Positions 7,096 to 16,040 of a stretch of 64,000 nucleotides of DNA are shown one piece after another. The first letter of the stretch is position 1. Every line of letters begins with the position of its first letter. Location of the stretch: NCBI GenBank assembly GCA_944323485.1, contig CALUSR010000003.1:1-64000 (forward strand), read 5' to 3'. This DNA comes from Candidatus Gastranaerophilales bacterium (lineage in GTDB: Bacteria; Cyanobacteriota; Vampirovibrionia; Gastranaerophilales; CAJFVJ01). Under the pieces are notes generated by a model that had not been told where the DNA came from, did no database searches, and worked only from the letters and a program-made list of their open reading frames with translations. Position numbers and translations under genes: made by a program.

Positions 7096-9606
7096 ATGAA
7101 AAACAGACTATTATCCAACACCCTTATCAAAACAGCCCTGTTCATCGGGCTGTTTGTGCTGCACTTATCTTATGCAAACGCAATCTCAACTACAGGCATA
7201 AGCGCCCAAACGGAAGATTCGATGTATCTGAACAATAACATCAACAGTGCTCAGATTATTAACCAGAAAATTGAAGAAGAAAAAATTCAAAAAGTAAACG
7301 CACTGAAAGATGAAAATCAGAGCCCGATAGAAAAAATCTTCTCATCTGACATAAACAAAATGCAAGCAGGCTCATCTGATGTTAATGCTGTGATACTTAA
7401 ACAAATCGGATATGACTTTTTCCAAAATGTTTCAACTTCAGGCATGGGCAAATATGACGGCACATACAAACTCAACATCGGAGAAAAAGTTAAAGTTTAT
7501 CTCTGGGGTGACTCTGTTGATGTTCTCTCTATCAACGGAAGTTCTCTTATCTCACCTGTTGCCGATGCTCAGGTTGACTCAAAAGGAAACCTCTTTGTTC
7601 CAGGAATCGGAGAAACCAAAGCAGACGGATACAGCGTTGCTGATGTTGAGAAATCTCTACAGACAATGGCAAGCAGAAAATTTTCAAACATAAAAGTCAG
7701 AATATCTGTTTCCGACCAGTCTGATTTTGCCGTATTTGTTTACGGATATGTAAATAAACCCGGAAAAGTTGCCGTAGGGCATAACTCATCAATAATAGAA
7801 GCTCTTGCTGCAGCAGGCGGAGTAAACAAAAGCGGCTCTCTCAGAAACATTACCTACACTTCATCATCAGGTCAAAAACAAAAAGTTGACCTCTACGAAA
7901 CAATTTTCAGAGGGAAAGACAGCAATATAAGACTGCGCCCCAATGACAGAATTTTTGTCGGCAACATAGGTTCTGTCATCGCTATCAAAAACGGAGTTAA
8001 AATTCCGGGCATCTACGAACTTTCGCCCTCAGAAAACATCTGGAATATCTTAAGCTATGCAGGCGGTCTGCTTCCTTCAACAGACAAGAACGTACTTAAC
8101 ATAAGAACTTATAACTCTCAAACAGGCGAAAGAATATCAAAAGATATCAACAAAGACGCTTTTGCCTCAACAAAACTCTCTAACGGAGATATTGTTGAAT
8201 TTCGGGAACTCTACGGAAAAGCGGAAAACTTTATAACTCTCGAAGGTAATGTTAAACAACCTGCCATATTCGAATACAAAGAAGGAATGAAACTATCTGA
8301 CATTCTCAAAGATAAAAATGACCTGCAAGAGGAAACATTCATTTATCAGGCAGTCATCAAAAGAATTGACGGTGACGGACAACAGGTCAAAGTTATACCC
8401 GTATCTCTTGAGGACTTCTTCAACGGAGGAAATAACCCCTCTCTTGAACCGAGAGATGTTATCACCGTTTACAAATCCACAAACACAAACTTCATCGAAG
8501 TCTACGGCTGCATCGACAGACCGAAACAAATTCCTTATACGGAAAATCTTACTCTCAAAGATGTTCTCGCTGATATACAGTTCATAGTATCCTCAAACTC
8601 TGATGCAAACATCAAAGACGTGAACAACAACGAAGAATTGCCAACAGAAGAGCCTGCTGCAGACAGCGAAAACACAAAAATGGCAATAGCTGCATCAACA
8701 AGCAGTGTACTTCTGCCATCGTCAAATGTTGCGGTTGAAATTACCGATAAAGACCAAAATACAAAAACATACTATCTCTACGACATCTTTATCCAAACAG
8801 ATCAAACAAAAAGCATAAAAATTAATCCATACGACAAAATAATGTTCAGACCTCTCCGGGAAAATGAGATAATCAAAACGGTAAAAGTATCGGGTTTCGT
8901 CAACAAACCGGGTGTCTATCGTTTTGTAGAAGGCAAAAAACTCGTTGATATGATAGAACAAGCAGGCGGTCTTGATGATGAAGCTGACCTCAGAGGAATT
9001 GTATTTACCCGTGCATCTCTTGCAAATAAATCAAGACAAATGGTCGAAGAGAAGAACATGAAAGACATAAAACTCATTCAAGGTCAGATGGCAAGTAATC
9101 TTCGTCCGACACAAGATGACACCGAGGCAAGAATGCAGATGATGAAAGATATCGAAGAAGATAATCAGAATATCTCTTCCCAGCTGTTTGGCAGAATAGC
9201 CTTAGATATAAAAAACAACGACCTCTCTAAAATTAAAAAAGAACAAAATATCGAAATTCAAGACGGTGACGAAATTTTTATTCCAAAAGAATCAAATCAC
9301 GTTACCGTAATAGGAGAAGTCTATAACGAAACCTCATTCCTGTATAAAGACGGTAAAAAAGCAGGATACTACATAAAAATGGGCGGCGGCTACACTCCAA
9401 ATGCAAGAAGAACAAAAATATACAAAATCGGAGTGAACGGAAGGGCAAAAAGGACTCACCTGCTCACATCAAATTCAATTGAACCAGGTGATACAATTGT
9501 CGTTCCACGAAAAATCAGAGGAAACGACTGGATAGATATGGTTACAAAATCACTCCAGACAATAGTCGGAATGCTATCATCAGTCTTTATCCTCACAAAA
9601 ATCTAA
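7096..9606 (+). CDS. large SLBB-domain polysaccharide export protein (Wza-like)
   Basis: An 836-aa envelope protein. A signal peptide covers about residues 1-29 (cleavage after YANA). A polysaccharide-export domain (about 125-205, IGEKVKVYLWGD... start) follows. About six SLBB-type repeats then appear, recognisable by V-x-G-x-V-x-x-P-G phrases, e.g. VYGYVNKPGKV, LEGNVKQPAIF, VSGFVNKPGVYRF and VIGEVYNETSF. The final residues are hydrophobic and could be a membrane helix. It is much longer than E. coli Wza (about 380 aa) and has a Thr/Ser/Glu-rich insert near 505-545. The likely role is the translocation channel for capsule or exopolysaccharide. GAGAGGACA precedes the ATG. A GTCATTCTGAG repeat begins just after the stop. 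Confidence 0.88.
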   Translation: MKNRLLSNTLIKTALFIGLFVLHLSYANAISTTGISAQTEDSMYLNNNINSAQIINQKIEEEKIQKVNALKDENQSPIEKIFSSDINKMQAGSSDVNAVILKQIGYDFFQNVSTSGMGKYDGTYKLNIGEKVKVYLWGDSVDVLSINGSSLISPVADAQVDSKGNLFVPGIGETKADGYSVADVEKSLQTMASRKFSNIKVRISVSDQSDFAVFVYGYVNKPGKVAVGHNSSIIEALAAAGGVNKSGSLRNITYTSSSGQKQKVDLYETIFRGKDSNIRLRPNDRIFVGNIGSVIAIKNGVKIPGIYELSPSENIWNILSYAGGLLPSTDKNVLNIRTYNSQTGERISKDINKDAFASTKLSNGDIVEFRELYGKAENFITLEGNVKQPAIFEYKEGMKLSDILKDKNDLQEETFIYQAVIKRIDGDGQQVKVIPVSLEDFFNGGNNPSLEPRDVITVYKSTNTNFIEVYGCIDRPKQIPYTENLTLKDVLADIQFIVSSNSDANIKDVNNNEELPTEEPAADSENTKMAIAASTSSVLLPSSNVAVEITDKDQNTKTYYLYDIFIQTDQTKSIKINPYDKIMFRPLRENEIIKTVKVSGFVNKPGVYRFVEGKKLVDMIEQAGGLDDEADLRGIVFTRASLANKSRQMVEEKNMKDIKLIQGQMASNLRPTQDDTEARMQMMKDIEEDNQNISSQLFGRIALDIKNNDLSKIKKEQNIEIQDGDEIFIPKESNHVTVIGEVYNETSFLYKDGKKAGYYIKMGGGYTPNARRTKIYKIGVNGRAKRTHLLTSNSIEPGDTIVVPRKIRGNDWIDMVTKSLQTIVGMLSSVFILTKI

Positions 9607-9615
9607 GAAACAACA

Positions 9616-9685
9616 ATGTCATTCTGAGCTTTACCGGAGAATCTCAATAATGTAAAAGATGCTTCGCTTACGCTCAGCATGACAT
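9616..9685. repeat. GTCATTCTGAG-type palindromic repeat
   Basis: ATGTCATTCTGAG (9616-9628) and CTCAGCATGACAT (9673-9685) are inverted with one mismatch. A further half unit, GGTCACTCTGAGCA, follows near 9694. The element starts 10 bases after the SLBB gene stop. Confidence 0.75.
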
Positions 9686-9771
9686 GTTCTCAAGGTCACT
9701 CTGAGCACAGCAAAGAGTCTATGACTTATGCGAGAGTGTGAATCAAAAGTTATTCGTAAAAAATATTTTTG

Positions 9772-9780
9772 TGATATATT
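9772..9780 (+). promoter_or_regulatory. putative extended -10 promoter of tRNA-Thr
   Basis: TG at 9772-9773, one base, then TATATT at 9775-9780 end 10 bases before the tRNA. No convincing -35 hexamer is seen. Confidence 0.45.
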
Positions 9781-9790
9781 TAAACCATAA

Positions 9791-9863
9791 GCCGATATAG
9801 CTCAGCTGGTAGAGCATTCGATTCGTAATCGAAAGGTCGTGGGTTCGAACCCCATTATCGGCT
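9791..9863 (+). tRNA. tRNA-Thr (anticodon CGU)
   Basis: The 73-nt cloverleaf has acceptor GCCGATA (9791-9797) pairing with TATCGGC (9856-9862). The D arm is AGCTCAGCTGGTAGAGC. The anticodon stem TTCGA/TCGAA encloses CGT at 9824-9826. The T arm GGGTTCGAACCCC matches consensus. CCA is not encoded. A T run follows without a clear hairpin. Confidence 0.95.
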
Positions 9864-9930
9864 TATTTTTTACACTTCAAAAAACTTTATAGACAGTTCA
9901 AAAAAAGTCTTTTGCGGCTTTATATTGAAT

Positions 9931-10866
9931 ATGAACATCTTATTTCCTCAAATAAAAATTCCCATTTCTCAGGCGCCTCTCGCAGACAAAAGCAGGAACT
10001 CCCGTTCTTTATCTTTTGGCGGCTGGTCTGACATTTTTCTTCCAAGCAAGCGTTTGCAGAGCTGCAGAAATGTCGAACAATTTTTGAAGACAGTCAAAAA
10101 AGTCACCCCTGATGACTACAAAAAGCTCTCTGCCGAGCAACTCCAAGACTTTTTTTATTATAATCTTGATGATAATCTGCAAATTGCCGTTGAAGATAAT
10201 CTTGCCGTTGCTCTGCCTCTCAAAGATTTTCTGGATAGAAAATACGGAAAAGACAAATATATCTTTGTATCAATAGGTTCATCACCATCCCCAATAGGAA
10301 GAATATTCGAATTTAGCGGGGTTGAAACAAAGTATCTGCCGATATCAGACTTGATGTATGCTGATAAATATCAAGATATAGTCAAAAGCGCCGGATTTGA
10401 GGATTATGAAAAATTTTTGAAAGAGCAGGGAATATCAAAAAAGAATCTGGAAAGACATAAAAAAACTTTTGTATTCTATGATTACACATCCTCAGGACAT
10501 TCATTGAGTTTATTTAAAGATTTGATGATGTATCATTTAAACCTGCCTGAAGATAAGGTCGATTTCCGCAGTTTGAATGAAGATCTTTATTATTGCTGTG
10601 CTAAAAAAGAAAAACCTCTCAACCGGTTTGATGAAGAAAGCTCGAATAAAGATTTCGCTGATGATTATATAATGCAGTATCTGGCTGATTCTCATGCAGA
10701 ATATTTCGGAGGAATAAGGCATCTTAGTTGCAGAATGCTGTCAAATATCGCAGAATGTAAAATTTATTCAAATGATACATCAAAAATTTACAACCTGTAC
10801 GTTATGCACAGACTCGAAGAGATGGGAATATTGAAAAACAACCCGAAGAATAGAAAATCTTTGTAG
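9931..10866 (+). CDS. phosphoribosyltransferase-like unknown protein, tandem copy 1
   Basis: A 311-aa protein paralogous to the next gene. I chose the ATG at 9931; an in-frame TTG at 9925 is possible, and no clear ribosome binding site is seen. SFGG sits at residues 28-31. The core has FVSIGSSPSPIGRIFE (112-127) and VFYDYTSSGHSL (181-192). The second resembles the PRPP-loop strand of type I phosphoribosyltransferases (hydrophobic strand, D, then T-x-x-G-x-[ST]) but keeps only one acidic residue. Function is unknown; nucleotide or PRPP binding is an inference. No signal peptide is seen. It lies 67 bases after tRNA-Thr. Compared with copy 2, its region around 205-235 is shortened and diverged. 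Confidence 0.75.
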   Translation: MNILFPQIKIPISQAPLADKSRNSRSLSFGGWSDIFLPSKRLQSCRNVEQFLKTVKKVTPDDYKKLSAEQLQDFFYYNLDDNLQIAVEDNLAVALPLKDFLDRKYGKDKYIFVSIGSSPSPIGRIFEFSGVETKYLPISDLMYADKYQDIVKSAGFEDYEKFLKEQGISKKNLERHKKTFVFYDYTSSGHSLSLFKDLMMYHLNLPEDKVDFRSLNEDLYYCCAKKEKPLNRFDEESSNKDFADDYIMQYLADSHAEYFGGIRHLSCRMLSNIAECKIYSNDTSKIYNLYVMHRLEEMGILKNNPKNRKSL

Positions 10867-10924
10867 ATAGTGTTCAAAAACTTTCTTGACGGCATTACTT
10901 ATATAATATAAGGAATGGTGATGC

Positions 10925-11875
10925 ATGAAAATTTTCTTCAATTCAGCGACAAAAAGTACTTTTTATCCATATTATTCAAGCCAAAAGACGAAATTTCACA
11001 ATACATCATTTTGCGGGTTAACAACGGATAAGTTTGAACGAAGCAAAGAGGTATCGAATTATCAAAAAGCAAAAAATTTGCTGTCTTCGACAAAAAAAAT
11101 TACCCCTCTTGAATATAGAAAACTTACACCGGCCCAAATTAGTGCGGTAAACAACTATGAAACTAAAGAAGCAGTTGATGATAACATTGCCGTTGCACTG
11201 CCGCTCAAAGATTTTTTGGATAAAAAATACGGAAAAGATAAATATGTCTTTGTCTCTATCGGTACATCACCGGCACCTCTCGGCAGAGTGTTTGAATTCA
11301 GCGGTGTTGAAACGAAATATCTTCCTATTTCAGACTTGAGGTATTCAACAGGGTATCGGGATGTTGTTGAGGCTGAATATTTTTATGATTATGAAAAATT
11401 TTTGGAAGAGCAGGGAATATCCAAGAAGAATATTGAAGACAGCAAAAAAACTTTTGTATTCTATGATTTTACAGCATCTGGAAAAACTCTGAGAATTTTC
11501 AGGGATTTAATGTTGAAACACCTTGGGCTGCCTGAAAAACAGACAGATTTCAGGAGTTTGAACGAGGATATTTTAGCTTTGAGAGATGAAATAAGAAAAA
11601 TTAAACCTGATGTAATAACTGACCGGAAATTGTTAAAAAAATTCAACATCAAAGATCCGAGTTTTGCAAATTCTTATATCGGAAATTATCTTGCTTTTTC
11701 CGAGGCATCTAAATACGGAGGAATTGCTCATCTTGACTATAGAAACTTTTATCAACTTAATGATGCAAAGAATTTTGAGAGTAAATCAGCAAAAATTTAT
11801 AATCTGATTTTGATTGATGAACTTTCAAAAAGAGGTCAGCTTAAGCAAGTTTCTGCAAACTCACATTGTTTGTAG
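10925..11875 (+). CDS. phosphoribosyltransferase-like unknown protein, tandem copy 2
   Basis: A 316-aa paralog of the preceding gene, clearly homologous along the whole length. The equivalent motifs are FVSIGTSPAPLGRVFE (109-124) and VFYDFTASGKTL (178-189), with Lys in place of His and so nearer to the phosphoribosyltransferase consensus. The tag-like SFCG is at residues 28-31, the same position as SFGG in copy 1, although the sequence before it has diverged. A TATAAT at 10902-10907 and AAGGA at 10910-10914 precede the ATG. Its last 35 bases overlap the convergent 11841 gene. Confidence 0.75.
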   Translation: MKIFFNSATKSTFYPYYSSQKTKFHNTSFCGLTTDKFERSKEVSNYQKAKNLLSSTKKITPLEYRKLTPAQISAVNNYETKEAVDDNIAVALPLKDFLDKKYGKDKYVFVSIGTSPAPLGRVFEFSGVETKYLPISDLRYSTGYRDVVEAEYFYDYEKFLEEQGISKKNIEDSKKTFVFYDFTASGKTLRIFRDLMLKHLGLPEKQTDFRSLNEDILALRDEIRKIKPDVITDRKLLKKFNIKDPSFANSYIGNYLAFSEASKYGGIAHLDYRNFYQLNDAKNFESKSAKIYNLILIDELSKRGQLKQVSANSHCL

Positions 11876-13448
11876 ACATATTTTGTTTTGCAGCATTTGA
11901 CATACAGAGAGAACCGACTAAACCTGATGAATAAATAGCGGCTTTTGAACTTATAGAAAATACTGTATTGAGTAAAAATCTATCTAAAAGTTTGTCACCT
12001 TTTATTCCGATAAAAAGAGGGAGGTTTAGCAGATTGAGCTTTCCCTTCTCTTCCATATATGTTTGAATAAGGTTTTCATGCATATCATTGCCATGGCTTA
12101 GAGGAAAGAAAGATTTGTCTATGAGGAATGTTTTTGTTTCTTTATCAAAAGCTCCGAAAGCAGTAAAGAGAATTCCGTTTTGCTTCCCTATAATTATCTG
12201 TTGTTTGCCGTTTTTTGATGGAAGTATCACCCCTTTTTCAAAAGCTTTTTGAGCCATCTCTTTCATTCTCTCATCAGAACAGACAAATTTGCCGCCCAGC
12301 AGATTATCAACAGGAGATGAGTTCATATCAATACGTTCAAAAAAGTCGGAAGATTTTAGAACATCTTTGGAGAAATAACGTTTTTTCAGCAACTTTTTGA
12401 ATTTTTCGAAAGATTCTTTCGAGTGAAACCTCTCAAAATCTATGTTTTTTGAGTTCAGCAAATTTCTTGTATCATCACTCATATTTTGGATTGTTAATAT
12501 ACCTTTAGAATTCTTCAATAAAGAACAAATATCTTTGAATGAAAAACTTGATATACTATTTTTTCTGTTAAACAACTGTCTGAACATATCTTTTGTTTTA
12601 TCATCAAGAGGTGCATTCATATAGACTGTTTTGTGAAGTATTCCGCAATCTGCATTTTTTCTGTACAAAATATCCCAGATACCATTGTTCATAGGGTCTT
12701 GTATAACTTCAAGAATTTCTCCGTTTGGTTTTATTTCATTCAACCTTCCTAAAAAACTGCTCATCTCTTCCGCTTCTTTAGGAGGAGTGATATCTATTGT
12801 CTTTGAAGGATTATTCATTATTCTCTTGAATAATTTTTTATTTGCTTTTTTGACATCAGGAGAACACAAATCTTTAAATAAACCGAGTGTATCAGAAGCT
12901 ATTTCTTTTCCGATATAAACAATTTTTTCTGCAGTTTCTCCGTCTTTCATATATTTTATGTTGAACATCTGATTTGAGTCGGGATGTATTGTTATGCTAA
13001 GAATAGAATTGGAAGTTTTTTGAGGAAAAAACGCTTTGATGAATTCGCTCATTTCATGAGCCCCGTAGACTCCATCTTTGTTAAGTCCGTTTATGTTTTT
13101 TGTTTTAGCTCTGAAGTGGTCGAACGCTTCATCGCTTATTTGAACATTTATTTTGTTCAAGTTTCTGTACTCTCTGATGAGTTTTGCAGGAATACTCTGA
13201 GACTCACTTGTCCATACAGATAATTTTTGTACGCCTTTTGATAGTTTTCCCGTTCTGAATAACATAAGCGCACCGCCTAATAGCAAAATACTTGACGCAC
13301 TAGCAATCAATGCTGTTTTAATGGTCTTTTGCCTAAATTCTTGTCTCTGTTCTTCAGATATATTATTTAGGGCATTAATATTTTTTAAATACGGAATTTT
13401 TGAAACAGGCAAAATGGTCTGTATGTTATTAACACCGGTGATACTCAT
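11841..13448 (-). CDS. 535-aa unknown protein with one N-terminal membrane helix
   Basis: I do not recognise this protein. Residues 45-63 form a clear hydrophobic helix after a short polar N terminus. A long soluble Lys-rich body follows, with alternating beta-like and helical stretches, ending in a hydrophobic Ser/Ala/Gly-rich patch near 500-520. It starts MSITGVNNIQTILPV and lacks the F-G stretch of neighbouring unknowns. AGGA lies 12 bases before the ATG. It converges on, and overlaps by 35 bases, the second phosphoribosyltransferase-like gene. The close pairing suggests a shared accessory module, but nothing in the sequence proves it. Confidence 0.7.
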   Translation of the reverse strand: MSITGVNNIQTILPVSKIPYLKNINALNNISEEQRQEFRQKTIKTALIASASSILLLGGALMLFRTGKLSKGVQKLSVWTSESQSIPAKLIREYRNLNKINVQISDEAFDHFRAKTKNINGLNKDGVYGAHEMSEFIKAFFPQKTSNSILSITIHPDSNQMFNIKYMKDGETAEKIVYIGKEIASDTLGLFKDLCSPDVKKANKKLFKRIMNNPSKTIDITPPKEAEEMSSFLGRLNEIKPNGEILEVIQDPMNNGIWDILYRKNADCGILHKTVYMNAPLDDKTKDMFRQLFNRKNSISSFSFKDICSLLKNSKGILTIQNMSDDTRNLLNSKNIDFERFHSKESFEKFKKLLKKRYFSKDVLKSSDFFERIDMNSSPVDNLLGGKFVCSDERMKEMAQKAFEKGVILPSKNGKQQIIIGKQNGILFTAFGAFDKETKTFLIDKSFFPLSHGNDMHENLIQTYMEEKGKLNLLNLPLFIGIKGDKLLDRFLLNTVFSISSKAAIYSSGLVGSLCMSNAAKQNMSTNNVSLQKLA

Positions 13449-13531
13449 TTAATTTGTATATTCCTGAATAAGTCTGACTATACAAATTTAAATATCACTG
13501 AAAGATAGATATTGACAGTTTATTAAGAAAA

Positions 13532-14635
13532 CTAAATTCCCAAAAACATCCTTGTATTTTTAATATTCAACTTGAGAAGTATTGTTTTTGCTATATAAAG
13601 TATCAGCAAGCTGATAGCGGTAACGCTCACAAGCCTCATTGACACCGTTGCAATGATACCGAGGTTTATCTCTGTCCCTGTCGGAGCATATAGCATAATA
13701 TATTTTTTGAAGAAAGCTCTATCAAGCAAAACATTAACGTAGTAATGTACAAAAAATATACCGAAGCTGTATTTTGCCAAGATATCGAAGGTTTTGTTAA
13801 TGAATGTTTTACTCTGTATAAAACTGTCATATCTCTTCAAAAGAGCCATAATTATCAATGCGAGGACAAGTTTTGAGAATGTCGAAAGATGTATGTATGT
13901 TTCAGCCATAATGTTATATACAGACACTGCACTGAGCAGGACAAAAAGAGCACTCATTAAGAAAAGAGCTTTGTTTGATAAATCAATTTTATCCTTGTTC
14001 GCTGCAAAATACATTCCCGTCACATAAACCGATAAAAAGTGAAGAAAAGAACATGCTGCAATATAAGGACTGTTCCCATCCGGTCGTTGAACAAGAAGAG
14101 TCATCAATAACAACAGAGGGATAGATTTGAACAGCAAACCTTTTTTCTCGAGAAACAACAATACAGGTGCAAGAATAAAGAACACCGCCATCATCGGTAT
14201 GAACCATGTCGGCAGATTGTGATAGTATCCGGTGCAGTAGAAGAGAAAGACCTGAATCCCTTTGTTAAATTCATGATAAGGGTTATCAACAGGATTGCAA
14301 AAGTACATGATATTTATTATCCCGGGAATTGATGTTATGAGATAAGGACATATTACATTATTCCATTTTTTTGAGAGATATGTCTGATACTCAAATTTAT
14401 ACGCAAGATGCTGGAATAAAAATCCTGAGATAAAAACAAAGAACACACTGCCGCTGCCCAAAAGCTCGGCAGAAATTGCACTCTGAAAAGATGTATTGTG
14501 CGAGAACAAAAGAGTATGTATTGCAACAATAGCAAGGATTGCAAAACCTCTGAAAACATTTATATAGTTCAACATTTGTTTTTTTGTCTGAGGTGTTTGC
14601 TGAAGAGTGTTTGTTTGTTCTGCTGATATACTCAT
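13532..14635 (-). CDS. acyltransferase family 3 membrane protein
   Basis: A 367-aa integral membrane acyltransferase of the OafA/WecH type. It has the family start NVFRGFAILAIVAIHTLLF with the conserved Arg and the catalytic-type His in IH, and about ten hydrophobic segments. Such enzymes O-acetylate surface sugars. It lies 9 bases downstream of the WbaP-type gene on the same strand, so the two are probably one operon. The predicted role is decoration of the envelope polysaccharide; the sugar target is unknown. AGGGTAAG precedes the ATG. Confidence 0.85.
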   Translation of the reverse strand: MSISAEQTNTLQQTPQTKKQMLNYINVFRGFAILAIVAIHTLLFSHNTSFQSAISAELLGSGSVFFVFISGFLFQHLAYKFEYQTYLSKKWNNVICPYLITSIPGIINIMYFCNPVDNPYHEFNKGIQVFLFYCTGYYHNLPTWFIPMMAVFFILAPVLLFLEKKGLLFKSIPLLLLMTLLVQRPDGNSPYIAACSFLHFLSVYVTGMYFAANKDKIDLSNKALFLMSALFVLLSAVSVYNIMAETYIHLSTFSKLVLALIIMALLKRYDSFIQSKTFINKTFDILAKYSFGIFFVHYYVNVLLDRAFFKKYIMLYAPTGTEINLGIIATVSMRLVSVTAISLLILYIAKTILLKLNIKNTRMFLGI

Positions 14636-14644
14636 AATCTTACC

Positions 14645-16003
14645 CTAAGAATGTCTTCCGCTCAGAGCCAAACCGACGGCTTTGAGCAATATGCTTATTT
14701 CCCAGAAAATGTTTCTTTTCTTTATGTAATAGAAATCATATCTCAATTTCTCAGTGATGTCATCTACCTGAACACAGTGTCCCTGATTTATCTGAGCCCA
14801 GCCGGTCCACCCCGGTTTTATCCAGTGGCGTCTGTTGTAGAAGGGAATTTCTTTTTCATATTTTCTTACAAAATCTTCGAACTCTGCTCTCGGACCGACA
14901 ATGCTCATTTCTCCCTTGAGGATGTTTATCATCTGAGGAATTTCATCGAAACGGGCTTTTCTTACCCATTTGCAAAAAGGTATAACTCTCTCATCTTCAG
15001 TATTACCCTTATCCACCATGCCCGCTTTATCGGCATTCATACACATAGTTCTGATTTTATACAGTTTGAAAGGTTTGCCTCCCTTACCTATTCTTGGCTG
15101 GGTATAGATTATCGGTCCTCCGTCGTGGAGTTTTACTCCTATTGCAATAATCAAAAGAACAGGCATGGTTACCGTTAAAATAATTGACGCAGCTATGATA
15201 TCATAGATTCTTTTGAGCACATCATAAACAGGTCTTTGAGTACTTGTAAAATTGTACATAAACCAGTCAGGAGTAATTGATTGTACGGGAATTTTGAATG
15301 CAATTTTTTCATAAAACGAAGGCATTTTCCATATAGAAACACCCTGCGGCACGCATTCCGATATATCCATAAGTGTCTGATAATCAGGTTCATGCCTGAT
15401 AGCAACAATGATAATTTTTATATTGTATTCAGGAATTATTTTGTGCAAATCTGCTGTTTTCCCAAGAACATTTATTCCACGGTAGACAAGATTTGCCTTA
15501 TTTGCATCATTATCAACAAACCCTTTAAGATTGAATTTCAGGACAGGTCTTTTGAGTATTTCATCCGCCATCAATTTGCCGATTTCTCCGGCACCGATAA
15601 TCAAAACGTTTGTATCGGGTTTGATATGCTTTCGATGCCAGTAAAATAATGTCCTGAACAATGATATCAAAAGAAAAACAAGTGCTGTTTCACTCAACAG
15701 AAATTTGAACACCGTTCTGTTTTGAACATGAAACATAAGCAGCATAATACATACGGGCATGGCGGATAGAACAAGCCCCTCGATGAGAAGATAAGAATCT
15801 TTTAAGAAGAAGTTATATGTTCTTATTTTGTAATATCCCTTGAGAAACAGAACATACAATCCTATCAAAGTGAGTCCAGCAACTGTCAGCCATTTGTATT
15901 CATCAGGGAGAGATATTTTCTGATACAGAAAAAGCGAAGAAAACAGAAAAATCAACATGTCTGTGAATAACAAAACATAGACAGATTTTGAGAATATTTT
16001 CAT
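14645..16003 (-). CDS. polyprenyl-phosphate sugar-1-phosphate transferase (WbaP/WcaJ type)
   Basis: A 452-aa initiating transferase of surface polysaccharide synthesis. The N-terminal half has four to five membrane helices. A nucleotide-binding-like domain (VLIIGAGEIGKLM, about 134-146) follows. The C-terminal bacterial sugar-transferase domain starts at KRIYDIIAASI and contains KLYKIRTM, the KARFDEIPQ core and GPRAE, then the motif PGWTGWAQI. It transfers a hexose-1-phosphate from a nucleotide sugar to undecaprenyl phosphate at the inner membrane. AAGGAAAAAG precedes the ATG. It is followed by the acyltransferase gene. Confidence 0.92.
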   Translation of the reverse strand: MKIFSKSVYVLLFTDMLIFLFSSLFLYQKISLPDEYKWLTVAGLTLIGLYVLFLKGYYKIRTYNFFLKDSYLLIEGLVLSAMPVCIMLLMFHVQNRTVFKFLLSETALVFLLISLFRTLFYWHRKHIKPDTNVLIIGAGEIGKLMADEILKRPVLKFNLKGFVDNDANKANLVYRGINVLGKTADLHKIIPEYNIKIIIVAIRHEPDYQTLMDISECVPQGVSIWKMPSFYEKIAFKIPVQSITPDWFMYNFTSTQRPVYDVLKRIYDIIAASIILTVTMPVLLIIAIGVKLHDGGPIIYTQPRIGKGGKPFKLYKIRTMCMNADKAGMVDKGNTEDERVIPFCKWVRKARFDEIPQMINILKGEMSIVGPRAEFEDFVRKYEKEIPFYNRRHWIKPGWTGWAQINQGHCVQVDDITEKLRYDFYYIKKRNIFWEISILLKAVGLALSGRHS

Positions 16004-16040
16004 CGCTTTTTCCTTATATCCGAATATTTATTAAATTAAC

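Noticed and set aside
9791-11875. Integrated mobile element at tRNA-Thr
   Set aside because: No integrase and no repeated tRNA 3' end was found downstream. The adjacency alone is weak evidence.
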